Positions 44,592 to 56,186 of a DNA stretch of 64,000 nucleotides are shown here, piece by piece. The position numbers and the translations under genes are program-made. How positions within the stretch are numbered: position 1 is the stretch's first letter; each line of letters begins with the position of its first letter. The notes below the pieces were generated by a model. The model made no database searches and had not been told where the DNA came from. It was given only the letters and a program-made list of their open reading frames with translations. Source of the stretch: Heligmosomoides polygyrus polygyrus (Eukaryota > Nematoda > Chromadorea > Rhabditida > Heligmosomidae); contig OX377201.1 in assembly GCA_947396885.1 (NCBI GenBank), positions 25,025,923 to 25,089,922 on the forward strand. The letters are read 5' to 3'.

Positions 44592-47500
44592 GGTGGCGAT
44601 GTCCGTTCCTCCACGTGGTGCCACTGGAAACTACTCGCTCTGCGAGTTAAGCCGAACACGGACACTCGATTGCAGGCGACAGGCACTTGTGACAGGCCGG
44701 CCTACGAAGACCCATGTCACATCACATGGTGTATGACAGCTCAAGTGTTTCGAGATAGTGCTACGGCGTCCGCGGGAGCCGACGCGCACTCGCAGAGCCG
44801 GGCGAGTGTGGAAAGTATGCGAGGGTCCCTGATGCGCGGACGGCATCGGGGGGGGGGCAACTGAGCTAGTCCGAAAGTCCCGTAACGTAAGCAGGAACGC
44901 ACTGGAGCGTAGAAGAGTTGATTTCTGTGCGGTGCAGGAGACGAGGTGGTCCTGCCGCAAGTCAAGGGACATAGGACGAGGCTTTAAGGCCGTCCTATGT
45001 GGAAGTCCCAGGACCACCAGTGGTGTCGGAATAATCGTCTCCGAACGATTTCGTGACTCGATTGTGAGCGTCGAGCGCTTTGACGATCGATTGATGAAGA
45101 TCGTTGTCGCCGCGAAGGAGCGACTCTATCACTTCTTCTCTGCGTATGCTCCGCAGACTGGCTGCTCGGATCAAGCCAAGGAAGAGTTTTGGAGCCTGCT
45201 TGATGAGAAGACAGCAGAGGTACCGTCGAAAGATGTCATCATAGTCGCTGGTGACCTCAACGGGCACGTCGGCGCGACGAAAGACGGGTACGGCTGTCAT
45301 GGTGGGTTCGGTTACGGATCGCGTAACGCAGATGGTGAGCGTATCCTTGAATATGCGGAATCGCACAACCTCACCATAGTGAACACCGTATTTCGCAAAC
45401 GCGATTCCCACCTCATCTCGTTCTATAGCGGGAACACCACGACTCAGATAGACTTTGTCCTTGTGAAGGATCGAGACCGAAGTCTTGTCACAGACGCGAA
45501 GGTCGTGCCGTATGAGACGGTCGCCCCACAGCATCGACCGCTGATCTGTAAAGATCGCCCCTCCGAGGCTGAAGCAGGTCGAGCGATGCGGTGCACCAAG
45601 AATCAAGTGGTGGCGAATGAAAGAGAAGGAAGCAGCTGTGATTTCTCGCGTGCGGTTACCGACAGTGACAACTGTCGACGAAACCTGGGAGAAGGCCACC
45701 GACGCGATTCATCACGCTGCACGGTCGGAGCTCGGCATCACGAAGCCTGGACGACGGAAGGTCGACAAGCAGGCCTGGCTGTGGACAGATGACGTGAAAG
45801 CCAAAGTTCGAGAGAAGAAGACGCTATATCACGTGTTTCTCGGCGAAAAGACAGCCGATAACTGGCGGAAGTACCAAGAAGCGAAGAAAGCTGCAAAGAA
45901 GGCCGTGGCTGTTGCAAAAGCCACTCATTATGGAGATGTCAACGAGAAGCTCGAGTCGCGCGATGGTGAGCGGTATCTGTACCGACTTGCAAAGAATCGC
46001 CATCGCCAGACCGAGGACATCGAGCAGTTCTTCGGCATCAACGATGAGAACGGCCGTCTTCTTATGGACCGCAAGAAGGCATTGAAGCGATGGCGCGATT
46101 ACTTTGAGGAAATCTCTACAGTAGAGTTTCCTCATCCAGCCATCCCCTCAACGGCGAACCCACGGCCCCGTTCAGAAGATCACCGTGGAGGAGATTGAAG
46201 CGGCTTTGAAGAAGATTGGCTGGCTTGGCTTTGAAGAGCCAGGCAAAGCGACTGGACCCGACGACGTGGCAGCAGAACTGTGGAAGTCGAAGTTTTGGTA
46301 CCCTGCTGAGTGGTTGGCGAAGTTCTTTAATCAAGTTGTGGCGGAGAAAAAAGTGCCTGAGAGTTGGCGCCAAAGTACGACGATTCCGATTTGGAAGAAG
46401 AAGGGCAGTCCTGCAGACTGCTCCAATCATCGTCCGATTCGCTTGCTTTCGCACAGCATGAAGATCTTCGGGCGAATCCTCGACAGACGAGCTCGTGAAA
46501 TCGTCAAGCTCTTCGAAAACCAGTGCGGCTTCGTAGCTGGCTGTGGCACCATTGATGCCATACACGCCGCCCGCCTCCTGATAGAGAAGCATCGCGAGAA
46601 ACAGAAGGCAGTGCATGTCGCCTTCCTCGACTTGGAGAAGGCCTTTGACCGCGTACCGCGTGAAGTGATATGGTACGCCTTGCGACATCATGGAGTTCCC
46701 GAAGAGCTCATAGAGTGGGTGCGAATACTCTACTCTTGTCCAAAGAGTCGAGTGCAAGCTGCAGCTGGAACCTCGATGGAGTTCCCCATCTCTGTCGGGG
46801 TACGCCAGGGTTCTGCGCTTTCCCCACTCCTCTTTGTTGTCGTCATGGATGCCATCACACGAGATCTTCAGAAGCCCGTCCATTGCACGTTGCTTTATGC
46901 CGATGACGTGATGCTCGCTAGCGAAGACAAAGGAGAACTCGAGCGAGAGTTGCAAGCTTGGTGTGATCGCTTGGAGCGGTTTGGACTCAGATTGAACGTG
47001 AAGAAGACCGAGTATTTAACGACGGACGTTACCGAGTCCAGCTCCATCAAGGTTAACGGCATCGAGCTTCCACGCACTGCGGTCTTTAAGTACCTGGGAT
47101 CAGCAGTCGCGTCTGACGGCAAACTGATGGTCGAAGTGAATTCACGCGTGAGTGCAGCTTGGTCCAAGTGGCGCTCGTTGACTGGGGTGCTCTGCGATAG
47201 GAAGATACCGGAGCGCTTTAAGTCAAAGATCTACAGGGCAGTCATCCGGCCAGTAGCGATGTACGGCGATGAGTGTTGGCCTGCGACCAAGGAAGTTGAA
47301 GCGCGCCTCATCGTCATAGAGACGAAGATGCTGCGCTGCACGGCAGGAGTCACGCGCATGGACCGCATCCGAAACGATGCTATTCGGCAGAAGTTCGGTG
47401 TCGCGCCGATAACTGACAAGATGCGCGAAGCTCGCTTACGATGGTACGGCCACGTTCTGCGTGGAAAGGAAGATAGCGTCCGCAAGATAGGCCTTATGTT

Positions 47501-47701
47501 CGAGGTGGTAGGAAAGCGGCCTAGAGGGCGCCCGAAGCAGCGCTGGGCTGATACGTTACATACGGACTTGAAAGCGGCTGGCGTCCACCCTGATCTAGCG
47601 CTGGATCGGGAAAGGTGGCGTCATGACACCAGAATAGCGGACCCCGTTACGAAGCGGGACAGACGCTGAAGAAGAAGAAGAAGAAGAAGAAGAAGAAGAA
47701 G
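44592..47701 (+). pseudogene. RTE-clade LINE, family A, full-length insertion (coding-defective)
   Basis: A complete 3.1-kb RTE with leader, endonuclease-RT frame and a GAA-repeat tail (47667-47701), between perfect 15-bp target duplications. Motifs: SAYAPQTGCS (about 45145), AGDLNGHVG (about 45247), a PQHRPL endonuclease terminus (about 45526), FDRVPREVIWYALRHHG (about 46645), RQGSALSPLLF and catalytic YADD (46896-46907). A C-terminal GKRPRGRPKQRWADTL segment (about 47510) also matches the family. RT and C-terminus form one uninterrupted 494-codon frame (46185-47669). Defects: a 57-nt in-frame deletion near 44893 removes TLNVGTL with the catalytic Asn of the endonuclease; about 5 nt are lost near 45549 and 2 nt near 46160; and an 18-nt in-frame insertion lies near 46215. 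Confidence 0.96.
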
Positions 47702-47716
47702 ATGGGCAAATCTACA
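47702..47716 (+). repeat. target-site duplication, right copy
   Basis: ATGGGCAAATCTACA, exact match to 44577-44591. Confidence 0.95.
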
Positions 47717-47742
47717 ATACCGCTCAAATTCTTTGCAAAAAA

Positions 47743-47778
47743 GACGCTTTGCGACGGATTAATCCGTCACAAAGTGTC
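47743..47778. repeat. 36-bp near-perfect palindrome
   Basis: GACGCTTTGCGACGGATT and AATCCGTCACAAAGTGTC are inverse with two mismatches and no loop. Confidence 0.75.
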
Positions 47779-48232
47779 GCACTACCATAACTCTTTTCAA
47801 TGTTATTTGATTAAAATTTAATTAATATCATCAGAAGACCCGTCCCATTGTCTATCCAGCGATCTAAACATCATCCAAAACGATTGCACAGTGACCTAGT
47901 TATGAAGCTTTTGCTTCCTCGGCTCCGTTAATTGATTTACGACCCTCCGAGATCCCCAGTGGCATGTCCTTAAGGCTTTTCGTTGACGAAGTTTATCGAA
48001 ACTCAGAAATCCTCTATTGTTTCAGCAGATCTGTATTTGTTACGCATCAACTGTCATTGTGGTAGTAAATAGTGCCAAGTTTGAATAACATAGGCCCGAT
48101 TTCAGATAAGCGCAAACGCGCGGAAACCTAAGATTCAGTTAAGAATTACCCGACTAGTAGCCTGCTATAGAAGACAGTATTCTACTATTCCATTGTGGAA
48201 CGATGTTCTTTATAAAGCGTGCAAAATGGCTT
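47779..48232. other. no gene recognised
   Basis: AT-rich sequence running into the gap; nothing supported. Confidence 0.5.
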
Positions 48233-48432
48233 NNNNNNNNNNNNNNNNNNNNNNNNNNNNNNNNNNNNNNNNNNNNNNNNNNNNNNNNNNNNNNNNNNNN
48301 NNNNNNNNNNNNNNNNNNNNNNNNNNNNNNNNNNNNNNNNNNNNNNNNNNNNNNNNNNNNNNNNNNNNNNNNNNNNNNNNNNNNNNNNNNNNNNNNNNNN
48401 NNNNNNNNNNNNNNNNNNNNNNNNNNNNNNNN
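48233..48432. other. assembly gap (200 Ns)
   Basis: Exactly 200 N; true size unknown. Confidence 0.99.
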
Positions 48433-48900
48433 GGTTTCCTTTCCGGGGTGATAACCCTTCCCATAGAGATTTGCTCCAAAACAGATACTATGAAAAAGGG
48501 TGGATCATCGAGGCATTTGAGCAGCACAAAACAGGTATACCTAGAATTAATGAAGGCGCGCGGAATGCGGGCGAAGAAGGCGCCGACCATCGCGTCCACC
48601 ACGATTCGATTCATCGTTCAAATCTTATCGAGGGGAATAATCGTTCCATTTCTCCGAACTCAGTGCTCTAATAACACATCTGCTTGGGAGGGATCAAATA
48701 TTGTCTAGTTCATGACTGGCCACGCACGTTATTGCGTGTGTATTCCAAACACGTACTGAAGTTGCAATTTTCGATACTTTCGTGGCTGAGTTCCTAGCGG
48801 TGGAGATCACACACGCCCTTCGACTGCGGCCAATCCCGAATTCATATCCTCTGCACTAACGCTAGCACGAAGAAGAGGACTTTGCCCTTGATAGTCGTTG
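48433..48900. other. unassigned sequence with open frames after the gap
   Basis: 48433-48670 is open in two + frames, and the minus strand is also partly open. None has a recognisable domain, and the 5' side is lost in the gap. It could hold part of an exon but cannot be assigned. Confidence 0.35.
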
Positions 48901-49627
48901 TACATACAGTACCGCCGCTAAACATTCAACCAAACGACGTTTGCGACGCAAAAACGCGTTTTTTGCGTCGCATCATGATAACTTTCTCCAAAGTAAAGCC
49001 TTTCTCGCCAAAATTTACAAGGGATCCTGCCATTATCCTAGCTACCACTGGGCATGCGACCGCCATTAAAAAGTGGATGGAAGCCTGAAAACCAGTGCCG
49101 CAATTAACGAGGGTCCTAATTACTGTGACCCGACCCAACACCGTCGCCGAGTCTCGTCTAATTATGTCCCCAGGCAGAATTACCGCTGCCCAGTTGAATT
49201 TTAAATTTCTTAAACCTAATTAAATTGTATTTTCCTGCCGCTTATGATCTTGCCCTGGCTGCAACGATTCATTTGGTACCAAATAGCGCCGGAAGATATG
49301 CACTGAGAGTGCTGTTGCTTCAACCGATTTCGCTTATTTCAACGAAAGAATTCTCAGTCTAGGACCTGTTATTGTAGCTTGCTATCCACTCAACTTTAAG
49401 GAATGAAAATGACATGGAAATTTAGGTTTTGAGTTCATTTTGGGCATTTGCGTACTGGTTGCAGTTTGTCAAGCTGCAAGTGAGTCTTGATAGAAAGCAC
49501 TCTCTATCGCCGATTTTAGCTGCGAATATCAATGTACTAAGCGGATGAATTAGTCTAAAAATATGCTGGCTAACCGTACATAAGGTAGAGACTCCAATTA
49601 TCAAATGTCGAGAAGGCAGGTGATCAG

Positions 49628-49888
49628 ATGGCAGGATTTCAGCTGATTAAAGTGACGACTTCTTTCAGAAGTGCGACTGAACTTCTAAAGCATTTCATGT
49701 CCAGTCTTCGCAGAATGAAAAATGGAAAGCCCAGTATTGTAATTATGCAATTATTTGCTAAAAATCTTCAGCCAGTTCGGACGTCAATATTTGGACGCAT
49801 CAGATCCAGCGCTGATGTAGAGGCGTTCTTCGATCATAATTGCGCTGACCTGACATGCCCTACAGAGACAGTGCACTCGGCTAAATGA
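49628..49888 (+). CDS. hypothetical small protein in left arm of the palindrome
   Basis: An ATG-started 86-codon frame (MAGFQLIKVTTSF... ending TETVHSAK). I do not recognise it. It is mildly basic, with a Phe/Leu-rich first half and a Cys-containing C-terminal part (HNCADLTCP), and has no signal peptide or membrane helix. The mirror copy keeps the frame open with a one-codon in-frame loss near the C-terminus. That is suggestive of coding, but the arms are too similar for it to count as strong evidence. Confidence 0.3.
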   Translation: MAGFQLIKVTTSFRSATELLKHFMSSLRRMKNGKPSIVIMQLFAKNLQPVRTSIFGRIRSSADVEAFFDHNCADLTCPTETVHSAK

Positions 49889-51185
49889 CCATCGAATCGC
49901 TCATTTCTCTTTCTCGCAATTACGGACCGGTTAATTTTAAGCAGCTCACCGTTATCGATCCAGGTTGCCAAATCCTGACGAGCTTTTGGGTTTTCCGAAT
50001 TGCGAAGATCATCTCATGAATTTGTTGGTCAGTGTGTAAAGTTCTCAAAAATTTAATTTCAGCAGCTGTCAAGCCCAGTCGACTCTATTTTATTTTTCTA
50101 TTTAAAAAAATATTTGTGGTGAAACAGCAAGTTAGTTAGTTCCTTACTACGAGTGGTAATGCTAATTAGCGTACAAGCTGACCTTGATTACTACTACTAT
50201 TTCTACGTCAATTTTAAAATGCGCACCTTTCAATTCAAATTGGACACTTTTCAGGTGAAGTTCGGTCCAAATCGAGATGCGCTTTTTCTACACTGAACTG
50301 AGCATTTAAAAAAATGTTTAAGGAAAATTTAAGTAAAATCTCTTTGAAGTTTTAAATCACTTACCCAAAAGTGAATACTTCTCTTGAAGTTTTAAAGAAT
50401 TACCATTTTTTGTGGAAAATAGTTGTTTATAGCTTGTTTTAAAGAGCATAAAAGCAGCGATATTGTAAAAGGCGTCGCGATTTTTATTCAATTGATAGCA
50501 AAATTACATGATTGCATGCAGTCTCACGCTTGTATAACACAGACCATTGTAAAAATACACATTTTCTCATTTTGATGCCTCATGTAAGCAGCGTTCACAC
50601 TATCAATCAAATAAAAATCGCGACGTGCTTTTCAAGAGCACGGCGCAATCTGGCCTTTGATGCACTAAATGATCGTTGCCTCTTTGCGCTTCAAAATAAA
50701 ATTTAGTTTATTTTTTAAACAAAACAAAAATTGCATAAAATTATTACACTCGTTCGGGCAGCTGAACTAAAAGAAGTTAAAAAAAGTTATAGCAATTTTT
50801 CCTTGGCCAAAAAACTATTTAACCCTTTTCGGAGAGTTTGTGGTCTAATTTGTAAGGAGCACGTTTTAATTTGGAAGACGTTTAATTTGCTTTAAAATTC
50901 TGACTCTAGCTTACATTTAGAAGAGTGTCCAATTTGCTTCGAAAAATGTCCGATTTGATTTCGAAAGTGTCCAACTCGACGTTAAAATAGAACATATATA
51001 TACATATATTTTTTGAAATCCTGCTGATTGGGGAAACAATTTTAAGTATTACGGAATCAGCGCGATCTACGCAATTCGGAAAACCCAGAAGCTCGTCAGG
51101 ATTTGGCAACCTGGATCGATAACGGTGAGCTGCTTTAAATTAACCGGTCCGTAATTACGAGAAAGAGAAATGAGCGATTCGATGG

Positions 51186-51443
51186 TCATTTAGCCGAGTG
51201 CACTGTCTGTGGGCATGTCAGGTCAGCGCAATTATGATCGAAGAACGCCTCTACATCAGCGCTGGATCTGATGCGTCCAAATATTGACGTCCGAACTGGC
51301 TGAAGATTTTTACCAAATAATTGCATAATTACAATACTGGGCTTTCCATTTTTCATTCTGCGAAGACTGGACATGAAATGCTTTAGAAGTTCAGTCGCAC
51401 TTCTGAAAGAAATCGTCACTTTAATCCGCTGAAATCCTGCCAT
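51186..51443 (-). CDS. hypothetical small protein in right arm of the palindrome
   Basis: Mirror of 49628-49888, 85 codons. It differs by Leu to Arg near residue 6, Thr to Ile near 11, Ala to Gly near 44, and a one-codon deletion near residue 79. Function unknown. Confidence 0.3.
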   Translation of the reverse strand: MAGFQRIKVTISFRSATELLKHFMSSLRRMKNGKPSIVIMQLFGKNLQPVRTSIFGRIRSSADVEAFFDHNCADLTCPQTVHSAK

Positions 51444-52225
51444 CTGATCACCTGCCTTCTCGACATTTGATAATTGGAGTCTCTACCTTATGTACGGTTA
51501 GCCAGCATATTTTTAGACTAATTCATCCGCTTAGTACATTGATATTCGCAGCTAAAATCGGCGATAGAGAGTGCTTTCTATCAAGACTCACTTGCAGCTT
51601 GACAAACTGCAACCAGTACGCAAATGCCCAAAATGAACTCAAAACCTAAATTTCCATGTCATTTTCATTCCTTAAAGATGAGTGGATAGCAAGCTACAAT
51701 AACAGGTCCTAGACTGAGAATTCTTTCGTTGAAATAAGCGAAATCGGTTGAAGCAACAGCACTCTCAGTGCATATCTTCCGGCGCTATTTGGTACCAAAT
51801 GAATCGTTGCAGCCAGGGCAAGATCATAAGCGGCAGGAAAATACAATTTAATTAGGTTTAAGAAGTTTAAAATTCAACTGGGCAGCGGTAATTCTGCCTG
51901 GGGACATAATTAGACGAGACTCGGCGACGGTGTTGGGTCGGGTCACAGTAATTAGGACCCTCGTTAATTGCGGCACTGGTTTTCAGGCTTCCATCCACTT
52001 TTTAATGGCGGTCGCATGCCCAGTGGTAGCTAGGATGACGGCAGGATCCCTTGTAAATTTTGGCGAGAAAGGCTTTACTTTGGAGAAAGTTATCATGATG
52101 CGACGCAAAAAACGCGTTTTTGCGTCGCAAACGTCGTTTGGTTGAATGTTTAGCGGCGGTACTGTATGTAGATGTCGCGCTTGCCGCAGCAGTCGCCGCG
52201 CCTGCCGCGCGCTTTCGTATGTTCA

Positions 52226-52340
52226 GCTTGCTCCCCCCAAGTACGCATTCGAATCGCCTCCACGACATCCCGTAGAAGTAGAATGCGTGGCGCATCCCAA
52301 AAGGGATTGAGTAACGCCTCCTTTATCCTTTAATCTTATG
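52226..52340 (+). mobile_element. SINE 3' end
   Basis: GTACGCATTCGAATCGCCTC, CGTAGAAGTAGAATGCGTGG, CGCATCCC and the TTTATCC tail are well preserved; the head is missing. It directly abuts the hairpin MITE at 52344. Confidence 0.75.
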
Positions 52341-52343
52341 TTA

Positions 52344-52466
52344 GCCCTGTGGCGTACCACCGGCGACGAGTCGCGACGACAGGTTGCGCGGGTAGCTACG
52401 CAGTTCGTAGCTACCCGCACAACACTGCCGCCACAACTCGTCGCCGGTGGTATGCAATAGGCCCTA
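52344..52466. mobile_element. ~123-bp GC-rich hairpin MITE
   Basis: The outer arms are inverse: GCCCTGTGGCGTACCACCGG on the left, and GGTGGTATGCAATAGGCC on the right, extending through CGGCGACGAGT. At the centre is a perfect 12-bp hairpin (GCGGGTAGCTAC at 52388-52399 and its inverse at 52407-52418). The left flank is TTA and the right flank CTA, a possible decayed 3-bp duplication. The end resembles the 2726 and 57124 elements. Confidence 0.65.
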
Positions 52467-52474
52467 GATGATGT

Positions 52475-53130
52475 TTATTGTCGGCAAGAATTCCACAGGT
52501 TTGTTGTTGTTCTTGCGCAGTATGCCACAATTGCTACATTGCTCACGAACAGCTGCACGGCGCCAAGAAGCTCGGTGGAAAGGTTGTTAGCCATCATCGG
52601 TATGGCTCTAAATAGGAAAAGAAGAGCTGCTGTTCCAAACAAGTGATGTGGAGCGCACACAAAAGACACTTTATTCGTTAAGCACGAACTCGGATAATTA
52701 ATCCATAACATACGGGTTAATCACACGTAGTAATAAGAAAGCTTACAGGAAACTGTAAAAGCAAATGTACGAAAAGGCAAGTTTGAACGACTGCAATACC
52801 TACTTTCACGGGATAATATGAAGGACGCACATAGAGTGATCTGAAAATATGGCACAAGATAATCGTCGCATGAAAGTGTGGCGATTGTTTTGTGCCATAA
52901 TTTTAGTTTTCTATTCTTCAGTAAGCTTTCTTATGATTATGTATGGTTAATCCGTATGTCATGGTTTAAATATCCGAGTTCGTGCTTAAGGAATAAAGTG
53001 TCTCTCGTGTGCGTTATACATCACTTGTTTGGAAACTTGTTTCTTTGTAGTGCTTCTTTTCCAATTTGGAGCCATACTGCTGATGGCCAACATCCTTTTG
53101 CTCATGTTTGTGCTCAAAGGGATATGGGTT
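52475..53130. repeat. two inverted paralogous segments with membrane-like peptides
   Basis: 52475-52740 (reverse) and 52920-53110 (forward) share GTTCGTGCTTAA..AATAAAGTGTCT, ACATCACTTGTTTGGAA and CTTCTTTTCC. On each, the reading frame gives a hydrophobic peptide (ALLFLFRAIPMMANN on minus; VLLFQFGAILLMANILLLMF on plus). This may be two decayed copies of a multi-pass membrane protein exon, possibly another chemoreceptor family. I cannot assign a family. Confidence 0.4.
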
Positions 53131-53506
53131 AAAGGTGCAATAGAAAGAACATAAGACGAAGTTGCTTGAGGGTACGAAATCAGAGCTGAGGCACGAGCAA
53201 AAAGGCAAAGAGAAAACAATAAGAAACATGGTTTACGGTAGTGAAAGAGACCAAGTGCTCCGGGAGAAACTGTCAAGACCGAAGGAGAGTAATGAAGCAA
53301 GAACGGCTCAAGGCGTTTTTACGCTGCGTGTGCTGCTATGTCGAACTCTATAACCCGCCATTAATCGTTCCACCGTTCGCTTCTCAGGAGATACACTGCG
53401 CTCCAGTCGCGCTATATTGCATGCTTCTCATTGGAGGATGGAAGCAGTTCTTCGCATTCGGTTTTATCGTTTTCACATATAGAGAACAGCGGCCGCAAAA
53501 TGTCTG
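53131..53506. other. no gene recognised
   Basis: Short overlapping frames only. Confidence 0.45.
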
Positions 53507-54500
53507 GTTGGGGGCTTCGCCCCAAACCCTGACAATAGAACATCCCAACTCCGATCTTCCTCCTTTCTTCTTTGGGCCTTCTTATAGCAAAAAGACAGGT
53601 TTTACTACATAGAGTATTGCAGTGGGATATGGTAAGGCAGAATTTTCACTGCTCCTACGAAACACATCCACCCTCTATCACCTGCACGCGATTTATTCTC
53701 CGAAGTTCCTGCTCTCTACGTGCGAGAAAGAGATCATGAGAGTCCCAATCCGAAGTGCTTAAGCTGCAGAAAAATAGGTAATTAAAACTAATCGGTATTG
53801 ATCGACACTGCTTACTGTCCCACGGCAAAAGTACTCCACCGAATCCCATAGTCACCCTCCCTACCTCTTCCAACCCTCCCATCTCCTTCCCTCCGCGTTA
53901 ATATTTCCTTACCTATATGCTAGCGAGAGTAAGAGTCAGCACTCACATGTGACACTGAGCCCCCTCACGTGTCACCACGTTGTCATGACGTCTATGACAT
54001 TCCTTCTGCATCCCGACACACGTGCCACGACTTCTGTGACCCATCTTCAGAAACCCGACGCACATTGGACGATGTTGAGGGAAAATATTGGTCCCATCTT
54101 ATTCCTTCTTATTTCTTATTTCCCTCTCTAGTTGTCCTCCTTTGCTGATCCCCTCTTCACCGGTTCCTCCTCCTACTGGTCCCTTTACTCTGAATCCTTA
54201 CGGACGACATCTGCGGCACGTCTTCTGAATCCCAGCGCACGTTGGCCGACGTCTTCAGCCCGTCTTCTGAATTCCTGCGTTCTGCACTTGATCGTCATTC
54301 ATACCCTGAAGCGTTGCCACCTGAATAACTTGTAAATTTGGACGAACCGCGGCCAAGGATATAATCCGCCAGCAATCTTTTATGATTAAGCTGAGAGAGC
54401 CCGGCTGGCATAGGCCGTACTGCCACAGACATCTTCTGGCTTCAATCCCCCTCCCCGTGACGGACACGTCACATTAGCCGACTATATATAGTAGGATTGT
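53507..54500 (+). repeat. old third copy of the 1.2-kb repeat family
   Basis: It matches the order of 3410-4060: a GGGGCTTCGCCCC hairpin, GGGATATGGTAAGGCAGAAT, GAGAGTCCCAATCC and ACTAATCGGTATTGATCGAC. It then has GACGACATCTGCGGCACGTC and GTTCTGCACTTGATCGTCAT. Diverged, with insertions. It ends with CCCCTCCCCGTGACGGACAC and GCCGACTATATATAGTAGGA, the same terminus as 9195-9265. The open frame of copies 1 and 2 is not preserved. Confidence 0.7.
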
Positions 54501-56186
54501 ATTTGACAGACATGCGTACTCAACGTTATCCAGAATGACGGCAACATTATGAAGAATACGTAACGCTAAGGCATGAACTAGTGGGTGGGCTTCCAACACG
54601 GTGCTGCATTGGTGTGATCTGGGGTGCACCTTTTTAGAGAAGAGACAAATTTTACTTTGTTTCCGAAACCGCCTCCACAGTCAAGTTTAGGCTCGCGATC
54701 GCTATTGCCGAGGCGTGGAGAAACTATTTGAAGAGACTTCTTCGTCCTCCAGTTGGTGTAACATTTGCCCAATGCTACACGACTCTAGACCTATTTTCCT
54801 TGAGATAATTTTCGACTGCGTCTCGTGGTAGCTCTTGAGAATATTTTCAGCCCAATGAGGCCATGGACCTTCAGTATGTTACATCCCGATGAAACCATTT
54901 TATGCCCTAGTGAACGGATTTCGTTGAAAACTGATTCACATTGCAGAGAACGTGGTTTTATTGGCCGATGGGAAGAAAGCTTTCTGAATGATACAAGACC
55001 GTACGTTACTAACGTTCCCGTACTTTTTATTCTGAATGTACTGGTCATCCGGTCTTAATTTTGTGGAACCATTTTATGCACCTAATGGCTGTGAATGCCT
55101 GTCCTGTGAGACTGTTTTCCAGAGGAATTTCCTCAGCGACATTTGAGCAGCTATTGTAATGGACTATGGTATCAAACATGGACCAGTACTCATGGAAGTC
55201 GCTCCTTCTGTCACACTTGGGTTCATATACATGGAGTGGCTGTTTGATTCTTGCCAATGAGGATTTGAGGGTATGGGACATTCCGCTGCGGTTTTACCCG
55301 GTATCTGATTTATGTTAATTGACAAACTTCTACGGTTCTGTAAATTCTTCTCAAAAGTTTGGGTTGCATTGAGATTTTTATCAGACCGTTCGGCTGTTAC
55401 ACTTTCCTTATTTCGTTTGGGTCATTTAGAAATTTATTGCTCTTGAGTTTCTGTTTTTTTTTTTCGAGGGAGACACTTCTCGCAGGACAACAGCGTGCTG
55501 TAGGAATTCTATCGCAACCTCATGAGCTCTACTAGGCGAGTTTTCAACGCGGACAACATTGCATCGGTCTTTCGAGGACGGAACTAAGGCCCACTTTATC
55601 TAAATCTGTTAGGACCATTTTAAGAAGTTCTTTTTCTCAGATTTTTTAGCTTCGACTTATTCGTTCTCGATTTTTTAGCACACTTAAAACGTTGTACCTA
55701 GATGAGGCAATCAGTGAGACAGCATTTTGTATCTATCCTGCCAATTTGAGGCAATTGTCATGCTTTTTGTCCAACTCTTCTGGTTAGTTTACCTCTTTTG
55801 TAAGCAGACGGAACGTGGCTAGTTGAAGCTAGCCTACAAGTGATGGCAAGCGCGCTTTAGGTTAGCTTTTTGGAAATATATGGCATTCGGTGCTGACTGC
55901 GCTTTTCGACATCGGCCTTTTTTCTGGAGCACGCTGGAGCTATATCAGGAGTGTGGTGTCTGCACGCCTCTTCACTAGCTCAGCTTATTACTCTTGTGAG
56001 ATGCAGAGAGTTAACGGACGTATATGCCGTGCGGCCGATGCATCACTGTGCAATTTGGCCTGGTGAATCGATACGGTCCAATGCTTTATTTTAATTTATT
56101 TTAATATCACCCACCGCCAAGGGTCAGGATTAATACAATCCCACAAACGCAAGAACCTATGTGCGGAGCTACTACAACATCCTAAC
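54501..56186. other. 1.7 kb with no gene recognised
   Basis: Mixed to AT-rich; no repeats or exons that I can support. Confidence 0.5.

Larger units (their letters stand above)
48901..52170. mobile_element. 3.27-kb giant palindrome / foldback element
   Basis: 48901-50010 and 51064-52170 are inverted copies of ~1.1 kb with roughly a dozen substitutions and a 3-nt indel by eye (about 99% identity). Both outer ends read TACATACAGTACCGCCGC inwards, so a TA duplication is possible. A 31-bp subterminal hairpin (TGCGACGCA..ACGCGT..TGCGTCGCA) lies 41 bp from each end (48942-48972 and 52099-52129). The 1.05-kb AT-rich centre is more diverged but still contains inverse segments (50473-50498 with 50600-50625) about the same axis. 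Each arm carries an 86-codon frame. No transposase is recognised, so it is probably a non-autonomous foldback DNA element. Confidence 0.88.

Noticed and set aside
48433..48708. host exon after the gap
   Set aside because: Several frames are open, no domain recognised and the upstream part is missing; left as unassigned.
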